NCBI RefSeq assembly: GCF_025567385.1
Contig: NZ_JAOQJU010000026.1
Coordinates: 1 to 48,308, forward strand
DNA: 48,308 nt
Direction of reading: 5' to 3'
Source: Claveliimonas acetigenes
GTDB lineage: Bacteria > Bacillota > Clostridia > Lachnospirales > Lachnospiraceae
Below are positions 32,017-39,881 of this stretch, one piece after another (position 1 is the stretch's first letter; each line of letters begins with the position of its first letter). The notes under the pieces were generated by a model. The model worked only from the letters and a program-made list of their open reading frames with translations. It was not told the origin of the DNA and did not search any database. Position numbers and translations under genes: made by a program.

Positions 32017-32904
32017 ATGTATAACAGCCAGCTAACGGTTTTTGTCTGTGTTGCAGACTGCGGCAGCTTTTCAAAAGCAGCGGAAAAGCTGTTTATCTCC
32101 GCCACTGCCGTGATGAAACAGATTAATTCTTTGGAGAAGCATTTGAACTTAAAATTGATAGAAAGAACACCCCGCGGAATCCTTTTAACCCCTGCGGGCG
32201 ATGTGATTTACCGGGACGCCAAATTTCTCTTTGACTATTCCAGGCGTTCCATAGAAAACGCAAGACAGGCCATGAATGTCTGCGACACTACCTTCTGTGT
32301 CGGAACTTCTCTGCTGAATCCGGCAAAACCTTTTATGGATTTATGGTACCGCGTCAATAAAGAATTTGCGAATTACAAGCTGCATCTGGTTCCTTTCGAG
32401 GATGACCATGAAGGCATCCTTTCCGAAATCGCACAGCTTGGAGAAAAATTTGATTTTCTTCTGGGCGTCTGTGATTCCAAGCTCTGGCTCGACAAATGCA
32501 ATATGCTGCCTTTGGGAAGATACAGAAAAATGTGTGCAGTCTCCAGAGAACATCCACTGGCACAGAAAAAGCAACTTGAAATTTCCGATCTGTATGGCGA
32601 AACCTTGATGATGGTAAAGCAGGGAGATTCCGAAGTGAACGACCGCATCCGTGAAGATTTAACCCACAATCATCCTGCGATTCAGATTGAGGACACACCG
32701 CATTTTTATGATATTTCTGTTTTTAACCGCTGCGCGGAAACCGGGAATGTCCTTTTAATTCTGGAATGTTGGAAAGACGTCCATCCCGCACTTGTAACTA
32801 TTCCGGTAAATTGGAATTACAGTTCTCCCTATGGACTTCTGTATGCGCTGGAACCACCGGAAGATGTGGCAAAATTTGTAAATGCGGTAAAAATCTTAAG
32901 TTAA
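32017..32904 (+). CDS. LysR family transcriptional regulator
   Basis: 295 residues. The N-terminal LysR winged helix reads LTVFVCVADCGSFSKAAEKL, FISATAVMKQINSLEKHLNL and IERTPRGILLTPAG. The rest is a periplasmic-binding-like effector domain (about 90-295). GAGGTAA precedes the start. Divergent position makes the flavodoxin-CMD-SDR-cupin operon the likely target. The inducer is unknown. Confidence 0.92.
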   Translation: MYNSQLTVFVCVADCGSFSKAAEKLFISATAVMKQINSLEKHLNLKLIERTPRGILLTPAGDVIYRDAKFLFDYSRRSIENARQAMNVCDTTFCVGTSLLNPAKPFMDLWYRVNKEFANYKLHLVPFEDDHEGILSEIAQLGEKFDFLLGVCDSKLWLDKCNMLPLGRYRKMCAVSREHPLAQKKQLEISDLYGETLMMVKQGDSEVNDRIREDLTHNHPAIQIEDTPHFYDISVFNRCAETGNVLLILECWKDVHPALVTIPVNWNYSSPYGLLYALEPPEDVAKFVNAVKILS

Positions 32905-32944
32905 GCGCAAGATATCATACTTATATTTTCAGGAGAACACTATA

Positions 32945-33001
32945 AAAGAGTAGCAAATAATGCGATTTCCCGCATACATTCGCTACTCTTTCTATATTGT
33001 T
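32945..33001 (+). terminator. Terminator of the lysR gene
   Basis: AAAGAGTAGC (32945-32954) pairs with GCTACTCTTT (32992-33001). An inner TGCG/CGCA stem extends it, and CTATATTGTTATTT follows. Confidence 0.75.
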
Positions 33002-33033
33002 ATTTCATCCACCTGCACCATCATAATAACCAC

Positions 33034-33078
33034 TTGACAAATAAGAAAATTAGGCTTAGAATTGCTTAGGAACCTAAG
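33034..33078 (+). promoter_or_regulatory. MarR promoter and operator
   Basis: TTGACA (33034-33039), 17 bases and TAGAAT (33057-33062) form a near-consensus promoter. The palindrome CTTAGGAACCTAAG (33065-33078) lies just after it, and a half-site TTAGGCTTAG lies in the -10 region. It is a strong candidate operator for the MarR protein. Confidence 0.75.
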
Positions 33079-33091
33079 AAAGGAGGGCCTT

Positions 33092-33520
33092 ATGATTTCC
33101 TTTACCCAAAATGCGACAAGATATATTAGCAAATTATCCAACAAACTGCGCAGAAAATTTGATATGCTTTCTTCACGGAAGGAATTTAGCGGATCACAAG
33201 GCAGAACACTTCGCTTTTTGCTTTCTCAAACAGAAGATATCTACCAAAAAGATATTGAAGAAGAATACAGTATACGTCCGTCTACCGCAACGCAATTGTT
33301 AAAGCAAATGGAAAAAAACGGGCTTATCATCCGCGAACCGGAAGCTTATGACAACCGATTGAAAAAGATTGTTGTAACAGATAAAGCCTTGCTGTATAAA
33401 CAGCAGGTTATAGAAGATTTGACAACATTAGAGGAAACGCTTATAAAGGGGATTTCGGAAACGGATTTGCAGGTCTTTTTTAGAGTAACTGAAAAAATGA
33501 TGGATAACCTGTCTGAATGA
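33092..33520 (+). CDS. MarR family transcriptional regulator
   Basis: About 142 residues from ATG 33092 (AAAGGAGGG upstream). The winged helix includes IYQKDIEEEYSIRPSTATQL, LKQMEKNGLIIREPEAYDNR and LKKIVVTDKA. Helices at both ends form the dimer. It precedes a MATE transporter by 81 bases, and a second copy of its presumed operator lies between them. Likely a repressor lifted by a drug-like ligand. Confidence 0.9.
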   Translation: MISFTQNATRYISKLSNKLRRKFDMLSSRKEFSGSQGRTLRFLLSQTEDIYQKDIEEEYSIRPSTATQLLKQMEKNGLIIREPEAYDNRLKKIVVTDKALLYKQQVIEDLTTLEETLIKGISETDLQVFFRVTEKMMDNLSE

Positions 33521-33558
33521 AAATTTTAGATGCGTTATCCCTTATTTTTGCACAAATA

Positions 33559-33572
33559 CTTAGGAAACTAAC
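33559..33572 (+). promoter_or_regulatory. Second MarR-type site, before the MATE gene
   Basis: CTTAGGAAACTAAC matches the 33065-33078 palindrome at 12 of 14 bases. It lies 30 bases before the MATE start. Confidence 0.55.
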
Positions 33573-33601
33573 TTACAAAGAATGAAAGAGAGGTACACCA
33601 A

Positions 33602-34975
33602 ATGAATGAAACAAATGATTTTTCAACGGGAAAATTATTTCCTATGATTTTAAAGTATTCTATTCCGGCAGCTATTTCGCTTTTGATTACAGCAATCTAT
33701 AACATCGTTGACCGAATTTTTGTGGGGAATTTTAACGGCACCTCCGCATTGGCCGGATTATCAATCTGCTTTCCTCTTTCCTACATGATGATGGCTTTCG
33801 GGCTTACCTGCAGTGCCGGCGGTTCTTCTCTGTTCAGCTTATTTGCAGGAAAAGGCGAACAGAAAAATATGAACCGTTCCTTTGGAAATGCGTTGCTATT
33901 AGTTGTTGTTTTTGAGGTTTTTCTGTCTGTATTTTTGCTTATTTTTTCAAATCCTATCCTCAAAATATTCGGAGTAACAGAAACGGCATACGAGTATGCG
34001 CTCGCATATTATCGAATTGTTACACTAGGCTGTCTGTTTCAGGGACTTACACAGGTTTTTTGTGATTATGTACGTGTTTCCGGAAGGCCTGTTCTTGGTA
34101 TGTGTGTCACAAGCATCGGTGCCATAACAAATATTATCCTTGACGCAGTGTTCGTAGCCGTTTTAGGCTGGGGCGTTACAGGAGCGGCCTGGGCAACGGT
34201 AATAGGGCAAATTCTTTCCGCTCTATTTGGTGCCTTCCTTGTTTTGAAAGGTTACACAAAAGCAGGAATCAAAAAAGAAACCTTTTCTTTTGATTGGGGA
34301 CTTTCCAAAAAAATTATTTCCTGTGGTTTTGCCTTTTGGATTGCACAAATGGCTATGGGACTAATCAGTCTTGTCTATAACAGTCAATTGGGTAAATATG
34401 GCGGAGATACCGCTATCAGCGTGTATGCTGTGGTTGCAAGTATTATGACTTTCGTAATCATGCCTGCAAGCGGTATCAGCCAGGGAATTCAACCGATTGT
34501 CGGCAATAACTTCGGCGCAGGGAATTATAAAAGAGTTATGGCGGTCTTATATCAGGCCTCTGCCCTCTCAGTTGGTATTACCTGTATAATCTGGCTCATT
34601 GTTATGTTGTTTCCGGAAGCAATCCTGTTAACTTTCGGCGCTTCTGAAAAAATGCTGGAAATTGGCGTTACCGGACTGCGAACAAACTTTTGTATTACAC
34701 CGATCCTGGGATTTGTAATGCTTGTAACGACGTTCTTTCAGTCTATTGCAAAGCCAATCCCCTCAATCATAATTACATTTTTAAGGCAAATTCTATTCTT
34801 AATACCGTTCATCTATCTTTTCCCAATGTTTTGGGATATTAACGGCATTTTTGCAGCGCAGCCTGTCAGCGACGCATTGGCGCTGATACTTTCCGTTGTT
34901 CTCGTCATTCGGGAAAAACGGCAGCTTTACCAAATGGCGGATGTTTCGCCTGAAAATACTCTTATCACGGAATGA
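33602..34975 (+). CDS. MATE family efflux transporter
   Basis: 457 residues, twelve hydrophobic segments. Start FPMILKYSIPAAISLLITAI then YNIVDRIFVGNFNGTSALAG, the MepA-like branch. Second-half helices include SIMTFVIMPASGISQGIQPI and VGNNFGAGNYKRV. GAGAGG lies upstream of the ATG. The gene is paired with the MarR regulator, like mepR-mepA of Staphylococcus in arrangement. It likely exports cationic drugs or dyes. Confidence 0.92.
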   Translation: MNETNDFSTGKLFPMILKYSIPAAISLLITAIYNIVDRIFVGNFNGTSALAGLSICFPLSYMMMAFGLTCSAGGSSLFSLFAGKGEQKNMNRSFGNALLLVVVFEVFLSVFLLIFSNPILKIFGVTETAYEYALAYYRIVTLGCLFQGLTQVFCDYVRVSGRPVLGMCVTSIGAITNIILDAVFVAVLGWGVTGAAWATVIGQILSALFGAFLVLKGYTKAGIKKETFSFDWGLSKKIISCGFAFWIAQMAMGLISLVYNSQLGKYGGDTAISVYAVVASIMTFVIMPASGISQGIQPIVGNNFGAGNYKRVMAVLYQASALSVGITCIIWLIVMLFPEAILLTFGASEKMLEIGVTGLRTNFCITPILGFVMLVTTFFQSIAKPIPSIIITFLRQILFLIPFIYLFPMFWDINGIFAAQPVSDALALILSVVLVIREKRQLYQMADVSPENTLITE

Positions 34976-34999
34976 AAAATGTATTATGACACGGAAAAA

Positions 35000-35896
35000 T
35001 CATATTGCTATGAATTGAATTTCAATGGAAAACAAAGAGCCCTCTAATTTTGCAGATATCGAGCCATTCATCCTCTCGGTCAGCCCCTTTGCAATTGAGA
35101 GGCCAAGACCTGTAGATGCATGGGTTCTGGCGGAATCTGCTTTATAAAACCGGGTAAAAATTTGGCCGATATCAATCTCACCCGGGTATTGGACATCATT
35201 GAAACACCGAAAAACAATGTTTCCATCCTGCTTCAGCAGTTCTAGTTCAATCCGGGTGTATCCATGTTCCAGAGCATTTTTAATAATGTTCTGGAGCGTC
35301 CTGCGAACTGCCTCATAATTTCCATTCATCAATAAATAACCTTCGCAAAAATCAATCCTGGGTTCAATGCCTTTTTTCTGAAATTCATCATAAAAAGAAA
35401 ACACTGTACTATACACACATTTTCCAAAATCTAATGGCTCCATCTTCAGCTCATAGATTTCATTCTGAAGTTTTGTATAAGTAAAAAGCTCCTCCAGCAT
35501 ATCCTTAAGACTGGCTATACGGCTTTGAATGACAGCAATATAATGCTGCCGCTCTTCTTCAGAATTACTCTGGGCAAGCAGCTGAAAATAACCATCCATA
35601 GAAGTCAATGGTGTTCGGATATCATGCGATAAATTTGTGATCGTTTCTTTCAGGCTTTCTTCACTCTGTCTGGAAGCCTTCTGTACTTCAGAGGATAAAT
35701 CCAGAATATCGTTGATACCATCAGCCAAATCACCTAACTCCTTAAACGGGAAGTCCGTGGTAAGACGAAGGTTTGTCTGGTGCTCTTTCAGAAACGCCAA
35801 CTGGCGGCAGGTCTTTCTGACCTGTCGCCGATAAGCCATAAATATCAAAATTGTAACAATTGCTGCGACTGCAGCAATTATCGTCCATACAGCCAT
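35000..35896 (-). CDS. Sensor histidine kinase (BcrA-type module)
   Basis: 298 residues. A single N-terminal hydrophobic segment (about 4-22) is followed by a linker and H-box TNLSHDIRTPLTSMDGYFQL (His at about 91), N-box LQNIIKNALEHG, G1-like CFNDVQYPGEI, which is degenerate at the usual DxGxG, and G2 STGLGLSIAKGL. Typical of kinases next to bacitracin/lantibiotic-type ABC transporters. It is the last gene of the operon, after the permease. Confidence 0.88.
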   Translation of the reverse strand: MAVWTIIAAVAAIVTILIFMAYRRQVRKTCRQLAFLKEHQTNLRLTTDFPFKELGDLADGINDILDLSSEVQKASRQSEESLKETITNLSHDIRTPLTSMDGYFQLLAQSNSEEERQHYIAVIQSRIASLKDMLEELFTYTKLQNEIYELKMEPLDFGKCVYSTVFSFYDEFQKKGIEPRIDFCEGYLLMNGNYEAVRRTLQNIIKNALEHGYTRIELELLKQDGNIVFRCFNDVQYPGEIDIGQIFTRFYKADSARTHASTGLGLSIAKGLTERMNGSISAKLEGSLFSIEIQFIAI

Positions 35897-35908
35897 AACA
35901 GACTCCTA

Positions 35909-36769
35909 TCAAATATCTCTTTTCTTCATCGTTACCATCGCCAATACAATAGAAAAGATGACAAATACTATTCCCACAACAGCAGCGCGCACCAGGACCT
36001 CCTGGGCGGAAGCCACGTCAATCATCCTTATATTGCTCTCCATCACATAATTGTTTATATCAAAATTCCAGTGCGGCTTCACATTCGAAATCAATTGATT
36101 TACACCGGAATACGGGATGGCAGTCAAGCCTGAACATATCATAATACCGGCGGCCATACTGAACGCTGTACTCCGCGTAAGTACGGTAAAAAACATCGTC
36201 AGCGCAGCAAGCCCTAAGTGGAGCAAATATTGAACGCTTAAAAGCTTCACCAAAGGAAACATAGACGCCAGATATACTTTATCACTCCAAAAAAGCAGAC
36301 CTGCGGTTACAATTACCACAGAGAAAACAGCCATCAAAACAAAAATCCAGGCAGCAATTGCTATAAACTTTGACAAAATCAACTTTCCCCGCCACGGAAA
36401 CTGCCCTGCAATATTTTTGATAAACCCATTCTTTTGATCAGCATTTGCAAACAATGCGGCAAATATTACGCACAAGATTGCCATAAGCCCACTTTGCATT
36501 TCTACACTGATTAAATCTCCAAGCTCAATTTTTCCATCTGCCCATTCCTCATTTCCTGTTACATAAATGCCGGCCTCCAGCCCTGTCTGCGATTCATCCG
36601 TTTGTTCCTCAATCACAAGCCCCACCGGCGGTTCCTCCTTTGATGCCTGAATATCAAGATTTGTCATCACAATACTGAAGATTGCAGCAGCAACAGTAAA
36701 AAGAAGAATTACCCACGCAAACATCGAATGTATGAGACGGTGTATTTCCATTTTTAATAAATTAAACAT
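35909..36769 (-). CDS. ABC-2 type permease
   Basis: 286 residues, about six membrane helices. The first (about 14-34) is followed by a ~65-residue outer acidic loop; then ALLCVIFAALFANADQKNGF, the usual loop before helix 2 of lantibiotic-immunity permeases (BcrB/MutE-like). It overlaps the ATPase gene by eight bases. By family it gives immunity or resistance to lantibiotics or bacitracin-like compounds. Confidence 0.85.
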   Translation of the reverse strand: MFNLLKMEIHRLIHSMFAWVILLFTVAAAIFSIVMTNLDIQASKEEPPVGLVIEEQTDESQTGLEAGIYVTGNEEWADGKIELGDLISVEMQSGLMAILCVIFAALFANADQKNGFIKNIAGQFPWRGKLILSKFIAIAAWIFVLMAVFSVVIVTAGLLFWSDKVYLASMFPLVKLLSVQYLLHLGLAALTMFFTVLTRSTAFSMAAGIMICSGLTAIPYSGVNQLISNVKPHWNFDINNYVMESNIRMIDVASAQEVLVRAAVVGIVFVIFSIVLAMVTMKKRDI

Positions 36770-37676
36770 TTGCAGTACCTCCCGTTAAGTTCAGATAATA
36801 ATCTTCAAGTGCTTCATTCTTTACAGTGATTCCCATTGTCTTCACTCCATTCCCGGCAAGTGCCATGGTAATATCACCACCATCATTCAGCCGCTCGAAA
36901 ATTTGAATGGTATCAGCATCAACAACCTTGTATTTTTCAATCCCCATACCTTCCAATACCGTACAAGCTTTCCGGGTATCATTTGTTTTCAGTTCAATAC
37001 GCTCACTGCATTTTGAAAGCAGTTCCTCACGAGTCATTTCCTGCAGTAGCACGCCGTCATGAATCATGCCGTAATTTGATGCAATCTTTGATAACTCTTC
37101 CAGAATATGACTGGAAATAATAAAGGTAATATTTTTCTCCTTATTGAGTCTCAAAAGTGTTTCTCTTATTTCCGCAATCCCCTGCGGATCCAAACCATTA
37201 ATCGGTTCATCCAGAATAACCAAATCCGGATTACCAGCCAACGCCAGCGCAATGCCCAGCCGCTGCTTCATGCCCAGGGAAAATTTCTTCACCTTCTTTT
37301 TGCCGACATCTGCGAGTCCGACTGTTCTCAGAAGCTCATCAACTGTTCCTTTCTTCCGTACACCCACTGCCAGACATTTCAGCCTGAGATTTTCTGCCGC
37401 AGACATATTCGGATAAATCCCCGGTTCTTCAATGAGCGTTCCTACACGGGACATATATTCATATGAATCCCTGCCTGTTTTGCCAAATAATGAAAACTCT
37501 CCCTCCGTAGGCGCAGCAAGTCCGCTGAGCATTTTCAAAATGGTTGTCTTGCCTGCACCGTTGCGTCCTATCAGACCATAGATGTCCCCCTGACGGATAT
37601 GAAGATTCACTGCGTTAACCGCTTTATGCCTGCCATACTGTTTTGTCAGTCCATTTGTAGTAAGTAAGTACTCCAT
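36762..37676 (-). CDS. ABC transporter ATP-binding protein, BcrA-like
   Basis: 304 residues. Walker A GLIGRNGAGKTT, Q-loop region GTLIEEPGIYPNMSAAENLR, signature FSLGMKQRLGIALAL, Walker B LVILDEPINGLDP and switch FIISSHILEEL. A C-terminal extension (about 215-304) is normal for BcrA/DrrA-type ATPases. Start with AAAGGAGG upstream. Forms the exporter with the permease just downstream. Confidence 0.92.
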   Translation of the reverse strand: MEYLLTTNGLTKQYGRHKAVNAVNLHIRQGDIYGLIGRNGAGKTTILKMLSGLAAPTEGEFSLFGKTGRDSYEYMSRVGTLIEEPGIYPNMSAAENLRLKCLAVGVRKKGTVDELLRTVGLADVGKKKVKKFSLGMKQRLGIALALAGNPDLVILDEPINGLDPQGIAEIRETLLRLNKEKNITFIISSHILEELSKIASNYGMIHDGVLLQEMTREELLSKCSERIELKTNDTRKACTVLEGMGIEKYKVVDADTIQIFERLNDGGDITMALAGNGVKTMGITVKNEALEDYYLNLTGGTANV

Positions 37677-37759
37677 TTCATAACCTCCTTTACTTTATGC
37701 TCTTAGTTTATAAGGAAGCTACTAATGAAACGCAAAGTAAAGTTAAAGAAAAGTTAAAG

Positions 37760-38437
37760 TTATTTTGCCAGCCGGAATCCAATCCCCCACACCGTCTCAA
37801 TATATTCTTCCGGGCTCACCGCTTTCAGCTTTTTGCGGATATTGCTAATATGCACATTTATCGTCTTATCCTCTCCTATATAAATACCGTCCCATGCATA
37901 ATCATAAATATCCTGTTTTGAATATACCCTATTCGGGTACGTAAGCAAAAGTTCCAGTATTTTAAATTCCTGTTTTGTAAGAACAATTTCCGTCTCGTTC
38001 ACAAAGGCAGAAAAAGAATCTTGATCCAGAACCAGATCTTTATAGCGGAGCATCTGTTTCGGCTGCCCTTCCTTATCGGAAAAACGCCGGATTTGTACGC
38101 CGACTCTTGCAACCAGCTCCTGGATTTCAAAAGGTTTCGTCATATAATCTTCCGCCCCCAGCGTCAGAAGATTTACTTTGCTGTCCAGGCTGTCTTTTGC
38201 AGAAACAATTATAACAGGAATCTGCTGTTTTTCTTTGATTTTAGGCAGCAGCATTTCTCCGTTCATCCCAGGAAGCATCAAATCAAGAATTACCAGCGCA
38301 AATGCTTCCCTTTCCATATACAACAGTCCTTCCGTACCGGAAAAAGCCTGCGTACAGCTATATCCGGACTTTTGCAAAGCCCTCGCTATCACATGATTGA
38401 TGTCCGTGTCATCTTCTATCACCAGTATCTTTCTCAT
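37760..38437 (-). CDS. OmpR-family response regulator (BcrA-type module)
   Basis: Receiver with ILVIEDDTDI, phosphoacceptor in LVILDLMLPGMNGE, Ser in IIVSAKD and Lys in MTKPFE. The winged helix ends INVHISNIRKKL and VWGIGFRLAK. ATG 38437 is preferred (AAGGAG nine bases upstream); the frame opens earlier at 38467. The gene lies five bases after the DNA-repair gene, so both are probably on one transcript with the transporter downstream. Confidence 0.9.
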   Translation of the reverse strand: MRKILVIEDDTDINHVIARALQKSGYSCTQAFSGTEGLLYMEREAFALVILDLMLPGMNGEMLLPKIKEKQQIPVIIVSAKDSLDSKVNLLTLGAEDYMTKPFEIQELVARVGVQIRRFSDKEGQPKQMLRYKDLVLDQDSFSAFVNETEIVLTKQEFKILELLLTYPNRVYSKQDIYDYAWDGIYIGEDKTINVHISNIRKKLKAVSPEEYIETVWGIGFRLAK

Positions 38438-38442
38438 TTTCA

Positions 38443-38979
38443 TCATCTCCTTTTCATCCCGACACAACGCTTCTCTTCCACTGACACCCCTTCATGATTC
38501 AGAAGCCACACCTTCTTCGCAATCCCTCCACCGTATCCTGTCATGCCGCCATCTGAACCGATCACACGATGGCAGGGAACAATGATTGATACAGGGTTGT
38601 GCCCCACTGCGTTTCCGACTGCCTGTGCAGACATCTTCGCCTTATTCCGCTTTTTTGCCATTTTCTTTGCAATTTCTCCATAAGTAGTTGTTTCTCCATA
38701 AGGAATCTCACAGAGCAGTTTCCAGACTTCCTTCCTGAATTCTGTGCCGGAAAGCTGCAGCGGAAGTTCGGAAATCTTCGGCTTATCCCCCGCAAAATAG
38801 CGATCCAGCCACTCCTTCGTCATAATAAAAACCGAAAGCTCCTCCTTTGGCTGCATTCCTTCCTTCACAGCATCTGTAAATCCACTCTGTCCTTCTATCC
38901 ATAATCCGTTCAAATGTTCTCCGTCGCTTACCATGATCATTTTTCCCACAGGGGAATCATACACTTCCTGATAATACAT
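38443..38979 (-). CDS. ogt: Methylated-DNA--protein-cysteine methyltransferase
   Basis: 178 residues. The active site PCHRVIGSDGGMTGYGGGIA holds the acceptor Cys. It is preceded by the helix-turn-helix region YGEIAKKMAKKRN and the Asn hinge AVGNAVGHNPVSIIV. It removes O6-alkyl groups from guanine by suicide transfer. GAGGGACGGAT lies before the ATG. First gene of the operon with the RR/ABC module, an association with no obvious biochemical reason. Confidence 0.92.
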   Translation of the reverse strand: MYYQEVYDSPVGKMIMVSDGEHLNGLWIEGQSGFTDAVKEGMQPKEELSVFIMTKEWLDRYFAGDKPKISELPLQLSGTEFRKEVWKLLCEIPYGETTTYGEIAKKMAKKRNKAKMSAQAVGNAVGHNPVSIIVPCHRVIGSDGGMTGYGGGIAKKVWLLNHEGVSVEEKRCVGMKRR

Positions 38980-39056
38980 ATCCGTCCCTCAATTCCTGTT
39001 TTCTACTGCCGCATGTCTCAATTATACGCCCGCGAAAAAATATTATCAACATACAA

Positions 39057-39090
39057 AAGCCATGGCTCCCTTTTACGAAAGCCATGGCTT
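39057..39090. terminator. Bidirectional terminator AAGCCATGGCT
   Basis: AAGCCATGGCT (39057-39067) pairs with AGCCATGGCTT (39080-39090). CTTCTTTTTATTT follows on the plus strand and TTTTGTATG on the minus. It lies at the end of the L25 gene (minus). Confidence 0.8.
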
Positions 39091-39118
39091 CTTCTTTTTA
39101 TTTCTCTATCTGCCTGTA

Positions 39119-39706
39119 TTATTCTGCTGCATCGGCACTCTCTTCCGGTTCTTCTGCAGACGCATTGTGAACCTCATACACAGTGGCTACTACAGTCTCC
39201 AAATCTGTGTGTAAATCAACATCTTTGTCAGAAGCAATTGCCAGATCCTTCACAAAAATCGTATCACCCACACGCATATTGCTTACATCGACTTCTACTT
39301 TTTCAACCAATGCGTCAGGAGCTGCCTTGTACTCAATCTCATGCAATAACTGTTGTAAAACGCCTGTCGTCACTTTGTCATGATGCAGAAGGACAACCTC
39401 GGCAACAGAATGTACCTTTTCACCCTTGACCAGAGCCTGAAAATCAATTTCATCTACCTGGCCCTTCAGCGCATTAAACTGGATATCCTTAAGTAATACA
39501 TCATACTTTTCACCTTCTACATCCAGCATAATCTGACTGCCTTTGCCGTGCTCTTTCAGAAGTTTATCAACTTCTTTTTTGTCCAATTTCAGCGGTATAG
39601 ATTTTTCAATTTTCTTTCCAAATAAATTTCCTGTAACAAATCCTTCCCGTCTAAGTCTTTTTGCTTTCGTTTCCAAGTTTCTTTTTTCAGCTTTTAAAGT
39701 ATTCAT
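39119..39706 (-). CDS. rplY: 50S ribosomal protein L25/general stress protein Ctc
   Basis: 195 residues, the long Ctc form. L25 domain 1-90: LRREGFVTGNLFGKKIEKSI, KLLKEHGKGSQIMLDVEGEK and VLLKDIQFNALKGQVDEIDF. TL5-type C-terminal domain to about 180, and an acidic tail. It binds 5S rRNA. TAGGAGGA lies upstream of the ATG. A -10-like TATAAT on the minus strand is at 39806-39801; the leader has a CCTG/CAGG dyad near 39745. Confidence 0.92.
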   Translation of the reverse strand: MNTLKAEKRNLETKAKRLRREGFVTGNLFGKKIEKSIPLKLDKKEVDKLLKEHGKGSQIMLDVEGEKYDVLLKDIQFNALKGQVDEIDFQALVKGEKVHSVAEVVLLHHDKVTTGVLQQLLHEIEYKAAPDALVEKVEVDVSNMRVGDTIFVKDLAIASDKDVDLHTDLETVVATVYEVHNASAEEPEESADAAE

Positions 39707-39881
39707 TTATCTTTTCCTCCTAAAACTGAATGCTTAGCGGGCCTGTTCCATCTCTTATACAGCAGGTCCAGTTAAGTATTTCCTTTTTTGTTACATATGT
39801 ATTATAACACCGCAAACAAGAAAATACTGCACAAACTTGCATCTTTTTTACGGGAAATTTAAGTATCTTTTCATAAAAAAT

